Source of the DNA: CAZEER01 sp964586315
Lineage (GTDB): Bacteria; Fidelibacterota; Marinisomatia; Marinisomatales; UBA1611
Reading direction: 5' to 3'
Assembly (NCBI GenBank): GCA_964586315.1
Contig: CAZPHE010000002.1
Coordinates: forward strand, 1 to 64,000
Length of the DNA: 64,000 nucleotides
Below the pieces are notes generated by a model. It was not told the origin of the DNA. It ran no database searches and saw only the letters and a list, made by a program, of their open reading frames with translations. Shown here piece after piece: positions 55,489 to 64,000 of this stretch (positions are counted from its first letter, which is position 1; every line of letters begins with the position of its first letter). The position numbers and the translations under genes were made by a program.

Positions 55489-58433
55489 TGAAAATAAGAA
55501 GTTTAGCTACACTATTATTAATAATCTTTTCATTGTTAAATGCAATGGGAACATGGGTGTTGAATAATCGTTCACATGGTGAACTAAAATGGCACACTAT
55601 TGAAACGGAAAACTTTGATGTACACTATCATGAGGGAATTCGGGATATTGCGATAAGTGGAGCTTCAATGGCCGAACAAATAAGGCCCGTATTAATGAAA
55701 CAAATGGGGCTTGAGACTCTTCCTAGATTAGACATTGCATTTACCACAGAAGATGAAGTTTTGAATGGCTTTGCTGTGTCCGGGAATTATACAATTATTT
55801 GGGTAGATCAGAATGATGCAGCACTTTGGAATGGGGATGAAAAATGGTTAAGAACAGTATTAGCACATGAATTACAGCATCTTGTTTTTTTTAATACTAC
55901 GAAAGGACCAAAATGGATTCCTGATGTGATGCATTCTCTTTTTTCTGGTGTTCCCGGATGGGTTGTAGAAGGATTAGCGGAGTATTATACTGAAAAATGG
56001 CGTCCATTCCGATATGATATTTCTCATAAGGGTCATGTAATTAATAACTCAGTACATAAAATAGCAGATCCTCATAATGATGGTTTTTCTAAAAGTCTAT
56101 ACCTCGCAGATCGATTCGGAGACTCTACTATTACAAAAATATTAAATCATCGAAATAAAGCAGGATTTCTGTTTTTTGGAAATTCTTTTAAGAAACATAC
56201 AGGGATAAAATTAAAACAGTTTAATGAAGACTGGAGACGTCAAATGAACACGTTTTTTTATGGACAAAGATCCCAGAAAGAACGACTAGTAGATGTAGGG
56301 AGAGTGCACAAGCTACCGATGAAGAGAGTGGTAACTTTTGATTATTTTCCAGATAGTATGGGTATTGTCATGATGGGTTTCTTATCCAAAGGTCAAAGAG
56401 ATTTATCTTTGGTTGTTGCCAAAAGAGATACGGCAAAGGAAAAAAAATTGTGGAAAAAACGGTTAAAAAAATCCAAAACAACCAATAAAAAACCAAAAAG
56501 AGTTCACCCAAAATGGAAACTAACGGAATTGGATTACGGTATTTTTGGAGAATTAATTATGAATCTCGATGTTTCGCCAGATGGAAAATCAGTCGTATAC
56601 CCAAAATATCGCTATGGAAAAAATCAAAGTATGCTTTTTGATATATGGATGGTTGATATGGAAACAAAGAAAAAAACATTACTCACTTCATCTATGCGTG
56701 CTAATTATCCAAAGTTTTCACCAGATGGAGAAAGCATATTATACGTTGCACATGAAAACTCGACTTCTCAATTATTCTTGATTGATTCAAAAGGGAGGAA
56801 TAGAAAACAAATAACATCAAATGAATTTGATACACAGATTATCACTCCATTCTGGAGTCCTGATGGTGAAAAGGTAGTTTATGCTAAATCTGGTCCTGAT
56901 GGTAAAATGGATATATATATGATGGACCTTGAAACCCAAAATCTGCAACAAATAACAAGAAGTAGTGAAGGGGATTTATTACCAATCTGGCATCCAAATG
57001 GAGACAAGATCTCCTTTACAGGGCTCTATGAACATACCCCTAATCTGTACACCTATAATATTATGACTGGAGAAATAATTCAAAACACTGATGTTGGAGA
57101 TATAGTAATGGGGATCCAGTGGGATAAAATAACGTCAACGATCACAGCTATGACATTAAACACAGTTGACTCAGCTAGAGTAGTTTCGATCGATCCAAAT
57201 AGAATAGCTAATAAAACTACAATCAATATGAATCCAGGTTTTTCATCTTGGCGAACAAAAAGTCCCGATTATCCATTAAAAAATATTAATCCAAAAACGG
57301 AGGTGAAGATCAAGAATGAAATTCGATATAAATTTCAAAATAACATGACCCATTTAGGAAGTCTTATTTTACCTGATACTAGAAGTTTTTTATATAATGG
57401 AGTATTTACAGATGCTCTTGGACGACACAATACTGGAATATTATATGCTACAGATTATGATACGGTACATAGTGTTTATATTGCATATCAAAATTTTTCT
57501 GGGTTCCCTTTTAGGGGAGTCTGGGGAATTAATTTATACAAAGATGCAAATTTTCAAATCCAGTTTTTGAATAAGAATCAGGCATTTCTTGAAATTTTTA
57601 ATGGCTTTACTTTGTGGGGAAGTTTACCGTATAACTTCGGTAGATCTCTTTGGGCAAATCATAATATTGGTTTTGAATTGCAATTTGTTAATAGAGATGT
57701 GTATTTAGAAGATGTATTACGAGAAACATCGATATTTTCTGAACTTGATAAAGGGAAAGAGCTTAGTGCAAAATGGAATTATACTTTTGTTAATAAAAGG
57801 AATCACAAGAGGAACACTTTCTCTCCTAATCAAGGATATGGATTAAATATATCCTTTCAAAAATCATCGACTACCATATGGGGGGAATTTGATTATACTA
57901 AACTAGGAGTTGATTTATATACAAATAATAAATTAGGGCCATTCTCTTTTTTTACACGAGGAAGGTTCGAGGCTATAAATGGGAAACCGCCTAATCAGGA
58001 ATCCCTGGGAATATTTGATATACCTAATTTTTATATAATGGGTGTATCCACACCAGGAAGAGAGTATATGTCACCAAGAGGCTATGTCAAAGGTAATAGA
58101 GAATATTCTAGAGGCGATAGGGCTTATATGGCAACATTAGAATTAAGGACTCCTGCATTACCAATCAGTCTTTTAGAAGCATTAAAGGTTTTCAAGATTG
58201 GAATGCCATCCCTTGTATTGTTTTCTGATTTTGCAAACGCATGGACTGAAAATATCCTATCTGAAGAGATGATTATTACTTCCGGAGCTGAAATGAGACT
58301 TTCTTTTAACCTGATATCAGAACCCATTTTTATTTTCAGTTATGGATGGGCACAAGAATTAGATATGTGGTCTAAAGAAAAGGTTCAAATACCAGAACCA
58401 TACTTACAGCTAACACTTATAAACCCTTTTTAA
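55488..58433 (+). CDS. Secreted M1/MA-like metallopeptidase with WD40-like propeller and C-terminal beta-barrel
   Basis: 981 residues with a signal peptide. Residues about 25-260 form a gluzincin-like peptidase: HELQH at 127-131 and the third ligand in VVEGLAEYY (Glu161). Residues about 340-560 carry at least four TolB/WD40-like blades, each with a SPDGK- or SPDGE-type turn (FSPDGESILYVAH, WSPDGEKVVYAKS, WHPNGDKISFTG). The rest is strand-rich and ends LTLINPF, terminal Phe as in outer-membrane barrels. A single chain that combines protease, propeller and barrel fits a surface-exposed enzyme anchored in the outer membrane; function unknown. Confidence 0.8.
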   Translation: MKIRSLATLLLIIFSLLNAMGTWVLNNRSHGELKWHTIETENFDVHYHEGIRDIAISGASMAEQIRPVLMKQMGLETLPRLDIAFTTEDEVLNGFAVSGNYTIIWVDQNDAALWNGDEKWLRTVLAHELQHLVFFNTTKGPKWIPDVMHSLFSGVPGWVVEGLAEYYTEKWRPFRYDISHKGHVINNSVHKIADPHNDGFSKSLYLADRFGDSTITKILNHRNKAGFLFFGNSFKKHTGIKLKQFNEDWRRQMNTFFYGQRSQKERLVDVGRVHKLPMKRVVTFDYFPDSMGIVMMGFLSKGQRDLSLVVAKRDTAKEKKLWKKRLKKSKTTNKKPKRVHPKWKLTELDYGIFGELIMNLDVSPDGKSVVYPKYRYGKNQSMLFDIWMVDMETKKKTLLTSSMRANYPKFSPDGESILYVAHENSTSQLFLIDSKGRNRKQITSNEFDTQIITPFWSPDGEKVVYAKSGPDGKMDIYMMDLETQNLQQITRSSEGDLLPIWHPNGDKISFTGLYEHTPNLYTYNIMTGEIIQNTDVGDIVMGIQWDKITSTITAMTLNTVDSARVVSIDPNRIANKTTINMNPGFSSWRTKSPDYPLKNINPKTEVKIKNEIRYKFQNNMTHLGSLILPDTRSFLYNGVFTDALGRHNTGILYATDYDTVHSVYIAYQNFSGFPFRGVWGINLYKDANFQIQFLNKNQAFLEIFNGFTLWGSLPYNFGRSLWANHNIGFELQFVNRDVYLEDVLRETSIFSELDKGKELSAKWNYTFVNKRNHKRNTFSPNQGYGLNISFQKSSTTIWGEFDYTKLGVDLYTNNKLGPFSFFTRGRFEAINGKPPNQESLGIFDIPNFYIMGVSTPGREYMSPRGYVKGNREYSRGDRAYMATLELRTPALPISLLEALKVFKIGMPSLVLFSDFANAWTENILSEEMIITSGAEMRLSFNLISEPIFIFSYGWAQELDMWSKEKVQIPEPYLQLTLINPF

Positions 58434-58442
58434 AATTTTATT

Positions 58443-59915
58443 TTAAAATCTAAAAGTTCTTAATGAAATTGAAAAATTAAGTCCTTGGTGGTTTATAATT
58501 GGTTCAGGACCAAAGTTTTCTAGCCATACCGCATCTTCTGTATCAGTAATATTTTTTCCTTCATTATCTTTTTTCCCTGTGTCTTTTTGCCACTGCCATC
58601 GACCATGTATGTTTGTAAAAATATAACTGATTGAAAAAACCACATCTCTGTTTTTATTGATTTGTATAGAAAGGTTTGCATCAACAGATGGATCCAGAAA
58701 TAATGACGATGTTGTATGCTTTGCATCATCGCGTTTTAAGGCAAATAATAAAGGGAATTTAAATGATGCAGATCCACGTGTTCCAAATGTAGAAAAAATA
58801 GTATAGTCTAGATTTGTTCCCATCCCTAAATAACCATCAAGCTCTTCTCTAGAATCGCGAACTACTCCTATGTATCCGTTAAGGCTTGCTGAAAAATAAC
58901 TGAAAGACTGAAACCAACCTTTAACAGAAAATTCATATTTTTTCCCTTTTAAATAGTTAAAGGTAGCATCGATTGTTTCAGGAGGATCTTTTAATTCATA
59001 TGCTTTATGTCCGGGTTTTATTTTTCTCCATTTGCGAACGATTTTTGCTCTACTAGCATTAGGTCCAATATCAGTTAATCTCACAAGACCCCTTGATTTC
59101 CCAGGTAGTGCTATAGTTTTTCCTTTATAAGTTTTACTTTTATTTTTTGATGCTATTTCAAAGATAGCACCTTTCTTTAGCCCAAGATTTTCTCCAGAAA
59201 AAATATTTACATATGAACCATTCTTTTCAATGATTTCACTAGTAATCATATATAGATCTTTAAGTTTAATTCTTATCTGGGTAGAGACCTGATTTAGAGC
59301 ATTAGAAAGAGATAAATCACGGTTTCCACCAGTATAGCTTGCATTAAATTCAAAAGAATGCTCTGCAATTCCTGTAACAATATTTACTAATTTAACATTC
59401 CCTTTTAATTCTGTATGGATATTGTTTTCAAGTTGCAATTTGATCTTGGAGCTATCATTCTTAAGAGTATTGTTTATTGTTTCTTTTACAATTGTCTTGA
59501 TCAACCACTTAAATAGTGTTTGATCATCATCATTGTCATCATTTTCTTCTTTTTCTGGCTTTGGCACTCCTTTTTGACCAAAATGAACAATATCTAGTAT
59601 CAAAGCTTCTTCTGCCGCCGCTAATTCTCCTATTTCTAAAATCTGGTTGTTATTTACAATTCCAGATAATTGAAACTCTTGTTCTGAAAGAATATTTTTA
59701 ATGATAGTGCGATCAATAACTTCAAATCTTCCTATGGATATAGCCTGACTAGAAATAATAGATAGCATTTTTTCTGCTAGTTCTTCTTCGTCTTCTAACT
59801 CTGATGGAAGAATCATTAAAGATTTTTTTTCTAAAGTAATATTTCTATCCAGACTCTGTGCACTTAACGGGTAGATAATAAAAAAAGTAAAAATAATATT
59901 AAATTTTTTTTTCAT
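58443..59915 (-). CDS. CsgG-like outer-membrane/secretion protein with C-terminal barrel-like domain
   Basis: 490 residues starting at the ATG 59915, which overlaps the previous stop (TAATG). A signal peptide (MKKKFNIIFTFFIIYPLSA) precedes a CsgG-family domain (about 30-260): LMILPSE, then IGRFEVIDRTIIKNILSEQEFQ and LGELAAAEEALILDIVHFG. An acidic stretch EKEENDDNDDD sits at about 132-142. The last third is rich in alternating aromatic strands and ends FSISLRTFRF, so an extra barrel domain is likely. Lipoprotein cysteine is absent, unlike CsgG itself. Confidence 0.75.
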   Translation of the reverse strand: MKKKFNIIFTFFIIYPLSAQSLDRNITLEKKSLMILPSELEDEEELAEKMLSIISSQAISIGRFEVIDRTIIKNILSEQEFQLSGIVNNNQILEIGELAAAEEALILDIVHFGQKGVPKPEKEENDDNDDDQTLFKWLIKTIVKETINNTLKNDSSKIKLQLENNIHTELKGNVKLVNIVTGIAEHSFEFNASYTGGNRDLSLSNALNQVSTQIRIKLKDLYMITSEIIEKNGSYVNIFSGENLGLKKGAIFEIASKNKSKTYKGKTIALPGKSRGLVRLTDIGPNASRAKIVRKWRKIKPGHKAYELKDPPETIDATFNYLKGKKYEFSVKGWFQSFSYFSASLNGYIGVVRDSREELDGYLGMGTNLDYTIFSTFGTRGSASFKFPLLFALKRDDAKHTTSSLFLDPSVDANLSIQINKNRDVVFSISYIFTNIHGRWQWQKDTGKKDNEGKNITDTEDAVWLENFGPEPIINHQGLNFSISLRTFRF

Positions 59916-60622
59916 TAAAATATCCAATTAAGAACTTCATTAAATGATATTGTAAGAAAAAAAGATGGGTCAGGATTTTTATTCTGAATATCGCAGGTAA
60001 ATCCAGCAATTAAACCGACTTTTCCATTTAGATCCCACTTTGCCTCAGTTAGAATTTGAAATCTCGACAGGTTTTTTGAATTAATAACCTCGCTAAGTTG
60101 GTAAAAATAATCAATCTCAAATTTTGCTGAAAGAAAGTTTAGAGCATGGTCCATCGAACATCCCGCCCTTGCATATGTTGTTTTCTGTTCAGTGTTTAAA
60201 TAATCTGAGTTGTCAAATGCAACGCCCATTTCTAAGGTTGTGTTTCCTGAATTATTATTCTTTATTATATAACCCAGTCCTTGATTATAATGATATCTCA
60301 GGTCAACATTAATGATAGTGTTTTTTTCATATATTAGTGTGTTAAATGAGTAAAATTGCTTTAAGGAAAGGAAACGCCGGCTGGATTTTTGTCTAATTCT
60401 GATTTCAGTATCATTTTCAAATACATGTCCAAAAAATCTAATATCCTTAAATGTGTTTTTTGTAGTACGCTTTAAGCGTGCGTATCCTGCAGCACCAATT
60501 TTTGGCATTTGAGAGTAAACTGTCCCTAATCTATAATAATGTCTCCATTTTAAATTTTCCTTATCTGGGTCATGTGCCAATAAAATTGATGTAAGAAATA
60601 TTAACCTCCAATAGGTTTTCAT
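59915..60622 (-). CDS. Secreted beta-barrel-like hypothetical protein
   Basis: 235 residues. N-terminal signal-like stretch (MKTYWRLIFLTSILLA). The mature chain is a series of amphipathic beta strands with many Tyr/Phe and a Phe C-terminus (ISFNEVLNWIF), as in DUF481-type or small outer-membrane barrels; not certain. It is fused in transcription to the ABC permease (ATGA overlap) and CsgG-like gene (TAATG overlap), suggesting a common export job. Confidence 0.65.
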   Translation of the reverse strand: MKTYWRLIFLTSILLAHDPDKENLKWRHYYRLGTVYSQMPKIGAAGYARLKRTTKNTFKDIRFFGHVFENDTEIRIRQKSSRRFLSLKQFYSFNTLIYEKNTIINVDLRYHYNQGLGYIIKNNNSGNTTLEMGVAFDNSDYLNTEQKTTYARAGCSMDHALNFLSAKFEIDYFYQLSEVINSKNLSRFQILTEAKWDLNGKVGLIAGFTCDIQNKNPDPSFFLTISFNEVLNWIF

Positions 60623-61380
60623 TGTTTAATTTTTTTCCCACTTTGCATTAGTAAAATTGAGGTTAATGTAAATATAGCTGTGAGCAGAATAGCCATTATA
60701 ATACTAATTTCTACTTCAGAGTCACTTACGCCTAGTATAGTATAACGAATTCCATTAATCATATAATATATTGGATTAATAAAGCTTAGTGTTTGGGCCC
60801 ATTCAGGGAGCATTTTAATAGAATAAAAAATTCCTCCTAAAAAGCTCAAAGGAGTTAGAAAAAAATTTTGCATCATAGCCAATTGATCCCAACTTTCTGC
60901 AAGTTGCCCTAGAAGTAGTCCCATACTAGAAAAAGCCCAAGACACCAAAAAGATGAATGCAACAGTCCCGATTGGATCTTTAACAGGCATACCAACTAAG
61001 ACTATCCCAAGAATCAAAACGAGAATCCCGTTAACTAATCCTCTTACCGCTCCTCCAATAATGTATGCTATAGAGATTTCTAAACCAGATAATGGTGCTG
61101 TTAAAAGATCTGGTAACTGTTGAAGTAGTTTCATTTGTAACATAGAAGATGATGTATTAGAACTTGCGTTAGTGAGTGTATTCATCATAATTAATCCAGG
61201 CAAAATAAACATTGTATATGAAATGCCTTGAATTTCTGATATTCGTTGTTCTAGGGTAAAACCAAAAATTACAATATAAAGAGCAGTTGTAATTAGTCCG
61301 GGCAAAACAGTTTGACGATAAACGGAAAAAAATCTTCCTACTTCTCTGTGTATTAAAGTACTTAATCCAATCCAGTTCAA
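60619..61380 (-). CDS. ABC-2 type transporter permease
   Basis: 253 residues with six membrane helices. Pattern STLIHREVGRFFSVYRQTVLPGLITTALYIVIFGFTL, then LSFLGGIFYSIKMLPEWAQTLSFINPIYYMINGIR near the C-terminus, matches the ABC-2/YadH family. Starts at a TTG, its bases shared with the upstream TGA (TTGA). It pairs with the ATPase encoded just upstream; substrate unknown. Confidence 0.88.
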   Translation of the reverse strand: MNWIGLSTLIHREVGRFFSVYRQTVLPGLITTALYIVIFGFTLEQRISEIQGISYTMFILPGLIMMNTLTNASSNTSSSMLQMKLLQQLPDLLTAPLSGLEISIAYIIGGAVRGLVNGILVLILGIVLVGMPVKDPIGTVAFIFLVSWAFSSMGLLLGQLAESWDQLAMMQNFFLTPLSFLGGIFYSIKMLPEWAQTLSFINPIYYMINGIRYTILGVSDSEVEISIIMAILLTAIFTLTSILLMQSGKKIKQ

Positions 61381-62303
61381 TCGTTTATGCCTTTACCCGT
61401 TAGATTTAAAAATACATCTTCCAATGATGATTTATTTGATTCTATACTTTGAATATGCAGATCTTCTCTTGATAGGATTTGAATAATTTTTGGCAATTCT
61501 TGATCTGGATCTTTCACTGAAAAATGAAGTCTTTTATCATCAATAGTGTAGGTATACCCTTTCAGCTGTTCTTTAAGTTGAACACATGTGTTCTCAAGAT
61601 TAATTGTAATGCCGGAATTGCCTAATTCTTGTGTAAGTGTTTTTGGAGATCCTTTCTTTAAGATTTTCCCTTCATCTATAATTGCCACGTTTTCACATAG
61701 TAATTCTGCTTCTTCAATATAATGAGTTGTTAATAAAATTGTTTTTCCTTCAGAGTGTAAGTCCCGTAAATATTGCCAAAGATTTCTACGAAGTTCAACG
61801 TCAACACCCGCGGTTGGTTCGTCAAGAATAATGATTTCGGGATCATGTACTAGAGCTTTTGCAAGTTGAAATCGTCTTTTCATACCCCCAGATAATTGCC
61901 TTAATCGAGAATTTCTTTTTTTTGAAAGTCCTAAACGATCCAATAAACTATTGACCATTGGAGTCGCTTCTTTTTTTCTTATACCATAATACCCTGCTTG
62001 GAAAAAAAGAAGTTTTTCAATTGGGAAAAACCAATCAACAGAAAATTCTTGAGCAGCAATACCAATCTTTGACCTTGTAAACCGGAAGTTACTTACTGTA
62101 TCTTGACCAAATACTTTAGTGTAGCCATTCTCGCGAAACACTAATCCTGTCAGAATATTAATTGTTGTTGTTTTTCCCGCTCCATTAGGTCCTAATAATC
62201 CAAAAAATTCTCCATTTTTTATTTTTATATCTACACCATTGAGAGCACGTACATCACCATAGGACTTAGTTAATCCTTTGATTTCAATAGCTAGTGATGA
62301 CAT
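61377..62303 (-). CDS. ABC transporter ATP-binding protein
   Basis: 308 residues. Walker A GPNGAGKTTT (38-47), Q-loop AQEFSVDWF, signature LSGGMKRRF and Walker B IIILDEPTAGVD, with an H-loop TTHY. A C-terminal extension of about 90 residues follows, as in NodI/CcmA-type exporters. It pairs with the ABC-2 permease and overlaps it by four bases. Confidence 0.93.
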   Translation of the reverse strand: MSSLAIEIKGLTKSYGDVRALNGVDIKIKNGEFFGLLGPNGAGKTTTINILTGLVFRENGYTKVFGQDTVSNFRFTRSKIGIAAQEFSVDWFFPIEKLLFFQAGYYGIRKKEATPMVNSLLDRLGLSKKRNSRLRQLSGGMKRRFQLAKALVHDPEIIILDEPTAGVDVELRRNLWQYLRDLHSEGKTILLTTHYIEEAELLCENVAIIDEGKILKKGSPKTLTQELGNSGITINLENTCVQLKEQLKGYTYTIDDKRLHFSVKDPDQELPKIIQILSREDLHIQSIESNKSSLEDVFLNLTGKGIND

Positions 62304-62618
62304 TTAATTTTTAAAACCGATATAGTGTTTAAATGGCGATGGAAAATCAAATCCTTCAGCGCCCGGGAAATGTGCAATTGAGACAATAAATACCCATGGT
62401 ATCAGGATTGATGCTTCTAGTTTTTTTGTTGCGTTATCCTCATCTACTTTAAAATTAGGGACTTGAAACTCTGGATGGTGAATCCACATACCATTTTCAT
62501 CATATCCTTTGACTTGTACAAATATTTTATCTTTATCAATGCCTATTTTTTTTAGTGGTTCATGGTTATCTAATACAAGAAGAATTAAATCCCCTACCAC
62601 TTCTTCTATTTTCATCAT
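62304..62618 (-). CDS. Conserved-looking hypothetical protein
   Basis: 104 residues, acidic and soluble, no signal peptide or membrane segment. Visible landmarks: a doubled Met start, WIHHPEFQVPNFKVDED in the middle and a Phe/Pro-rich C-terminus (AHFPGAEGFDFPSPFKHYIGF). I recognise no family. It abuts the ATPase start with no gap. Confidence 0.6.
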   Translation of the reverse strand: MMKIEEVVGDLILLVLDNHEPLKKIGIDKDKIFVQVKGYDENGMWIHHPEFQVPNFKVDEDNATKKLEASILIPWVFIVSIAHFPGAEGFDFPSPFKHYIGFKN

Positions 62619-62632
62619 GGTTAATCTTACAT

Positions 62633-63829
62633 TTAATTAGATATGAATTTATAAATAGCACCAAAATAATCCACTACATAGAGTTCACCAGTACTATCTT
62701 TACCAAATGATGAAATAAACATAGGAAGTTCAATACTATATTTTTTTAATTCCGATCTGATATTTCTAAATGAAGATATTTTTTTATTTTTTAGTTTGAA
62801 AGACCATATACGACCGGTACAATAATCACCAAAAATATAACTTCCAAAAAGAGAAGTGTGCTCTTTGCCTCTATAAACATATCCTCCAATTACTGAACAA
62901 CCTGCTATTTCTTTGTCATCCATTCCAATAAGTATTTTTAAATAAGGCGCATTATTTGGATATACATGTATTGGTAAAATAAGATTTGTTGTATCACAAA
63001 AATCTTCAGAATCATAACAATGCATTCCTTCCATAATATTCCAACCAAAATTATTTCCTTTTGATTGGTCCCAAGATGTCCAGTTTATTTCTTCCCAAAA
63101 GTCTTGTCCAACATCTCCAATAATTAAATCATTTGTTTTTTTATCAAAAGAAAACCGCCATGGGTTTCGTAGTCCATAACAAAAAATTTCAGGTTTTATA
63201 TTTTTTTGCCCAACGAATGGATTATCTTGTGGAATACCATAAGGGTCACCATTATCTACATCAATACGAAGTATAGATCCATGCAGTGTATTTAAATTTT
63301 GGCCATTATTTAGTGGGTCACCCGAGCTTCCACCATCTCCAAAGCCTATGTATAACATACCATCTTTTGGTCCAAATGTTAGGTGCCCTCCATTATGATT
63401 ATCAAATGGCTGATCTAAACGCAATAGTATTTTTTCGGAATGTTTATCTGCAAGATTAGAGTTTTTTGTAACGGAAAAACGCGAAACAACAGATGTATTA
63501 TTTTTGTTAACATAATTCAAAAAAAAATACCCATTATTTTTATAATTAGGGTGAAATGCGAGACCTAAAAGACCTTTTTCACTACCTGGATTTATGGAGT
63601 TATGCACTCTATCTGATATGTCAAGAAATGGTTGTTTAAGGACTTTATTATCAAGTATAATATTGATTGTTCCTCCTTGATGAACAACAAAAAGACGATT
63701 TTTTTCAGATAAGGGTTGGGTAATATAAATCGCTTTGGAAGGCACGTCGGCTATTTTGACAACTGCTAAATTTTCTCCAATTAAAGGAATAGTTGAAAAT
63801 ATAAAAAAATAATGTATGATTTTTTTCAT
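62633..63829 (-). CDS. PQQ-dependent sugar dehydrogenase-like protein (glucose/sorbosone dehydrogenase family)
   Basis: 398 residues with a signal peptide (MKKIIHYFFIFSTIPLIGE). Six-bladed propeller signatures: EKGLLGLAFHPNYKNNGYFFLNYV, the catalytic-type His stretch NHNGGHLTFGPKDGMLYIGFGDGG, and YGLRNPWRFSF with DVGQDFWEEINW. Soluble aldose dehydrogenases of this family are periplasmic; the natural substrate here is unknown. It begins 12 bases after the ligA stop on the same strand. Confidence 0.88.
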   Translation of the reverse strand: MKKIIHYFFIFSTIPLIGENLAVVKIADVPSKAIYITQPLSEKNRLFVVHQGGTINIILDNKVLKQPFLDISDRVHNSINPGSEKGLLGLAFHPNYKNNGYFFLNYVNKNNTSVVSRFSVTKNSNLADKHSEKILLRLDQPFDNHNGGHLTFGPKDGMLYIGFGDGGSSGDPLNNGQNLNTLHGSILRIDVDNGDPYGIPQDNPFVGQKNIKPEIFCYGLRNPWRFSFDKKTNDLIIGDVGQDFWEEINWTSWDQSKGNNFGWNIMEGMHCYDSEDFCDTTNLILPIHVYPNNAPYLKILIGMDDKEIAGCSVIGGYVYRGKEHTSLFGSYIFGDYCTGRIWSFKLKNKKISSFRNIRSELKKYSIELPMFISSFGKDSTGELYVVDYFGAIYKFISN

Positions 63830-63841
63830 TATTAAATGATT

Positions 63842-64000
63842 CTATTTCATAATATCATCATTAATAATTTTTAAAAACTCATCTTCATTAATTACGGGTA
63901 TATTTAATTCACTCGCTTTTTTTAATTTAGATCCAGCACCAGACCCTGCAATAACATAATTTGTTTTTTTGTTTACCCCGCTCGATGTTTCACCGCCTAA
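63842..64000 (-). CDS. ligA: NAD-dependent DNA ligase, C-terminal BRCT domain (5' end outside window)
   Basis: Last 53 codons of a gene that continues past the window edge. The sequence LGGETSSGVNKKTNYVIAG, then SGAGSKLKKASELNIP and INEDEFLKII, is the BRCT domain at the C-terminus of LigA. Stop TAG at 63842-63844. The rest of the enzyme lies to the right. Confidence 0.9.
   Translation of the reverse strand, partial: LGGETSSGVNKKTNYVIAGSGAGSKLKKASELNIPVINEDEFLKIINDDIMK

Noticed and set aside
1..64000. Mobile elements, prophage or recent gene transfer
   Set aside because: No transposase, integrase, tRNA-linked attachment site or long terminal repeats were seen; gene order is of housekeeping type throughout.

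Overview
The window is gene-dense, AT-rich bacterial chromosome. Genes are mostly joined by 1-4 base start/stop overlaps, many starts lack a visible Shine-Dalgarno sequence, and TTG starts are frequent. A TonB receptor followed by a secreted protein with a type IX-like C-terminal domain and a PorV-like protein, plus a UbiA enzyme of the archaeal-lipid type, point to the Fibrobacteres-Chlorobi-Bacteroidetes (FCB) group. A marine Candidatus Marinimicrobia (SAR406)-like genome is my best guess; this is inference from gene content, not a phylogenetic result. A run of ten N bases (24095-24104) inside proS shows that this is a scaffolded assembly. Both edges cut genes (purQ at the left, ligA at the right).

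Layout. 1-6201 (minus): purA-purL-purM-purQ, a tightly coupled purine operon, with a small membrane protein upstream. 6202-8773: a PAF-acetylhydrolase-like lipase (minus), then an iodotyrosine-deiodinase-like nitroreductase and a one-domain asparaginase (plus). 8774-16652: a regulated outer-membrane module (TonB receptor, large secreted protein, PorV-like protein) with paired hairpins upstream and a strong terminator downstream. 16651-23559 (minus): M23 peptidase, a degenerate AroQ, small membrane and secreted proteins, a GT2 glycosyltransferase, MgtE, a CPBP protease and an RNA methyltransferase. 23701-28585 (plus): proS, recO, rhomboid protease, MotA/MotB-like stator pair. 28598-30231 (minus): eno and ftsB. 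30345-36011 (plus): a five-gene surface-polysaccharide operon.

36182-36724 holds two paralogous, very hydrophobic small proteins, each with a near-perfect Shine-Dalgarno, separated by a hairpin and closed by a strong terminator. 36814-44217: amidase, murI, folC, rho, a stand-alone Cas6/RAMP-like protein with a long basic tail, aspC-like aminotransferase, rpmE2. 44510-58433: prfA-prmC, UbiA-family prenyltransferase, dnaE, dtd, a B12-binding mutase subunit, a TPR protein, M24 peptidase, methyltransferase, AlkA-like glycosylase, HAD phosphatase and a three-part metallopeptidase/propeller/barrel protein. 58443-64000 (minus): ligA end, glucose/sorbosone dehydrogenase-like protein, an unknown protein, an ABC-2 exporter, a beta-barrel-like protein and a CsgG-like protein.

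The best candidates for undescribed biology are the twin small membrane proteins (36182-36673) and the Cas6-like protein beside rho (41682-42755). Secondary candidates are the degenerate AroQ, the PurQ C-terminal extension, the TonB/PorV module and its leader, and the secreted metallopeptidase fusion. I saw no rRNA, tRNA, CRISPR array or insertion sequence. No stretch without a gene exceeds 300 bases; the longest are 44218-44509, 8774-8984 and 36012-36181.
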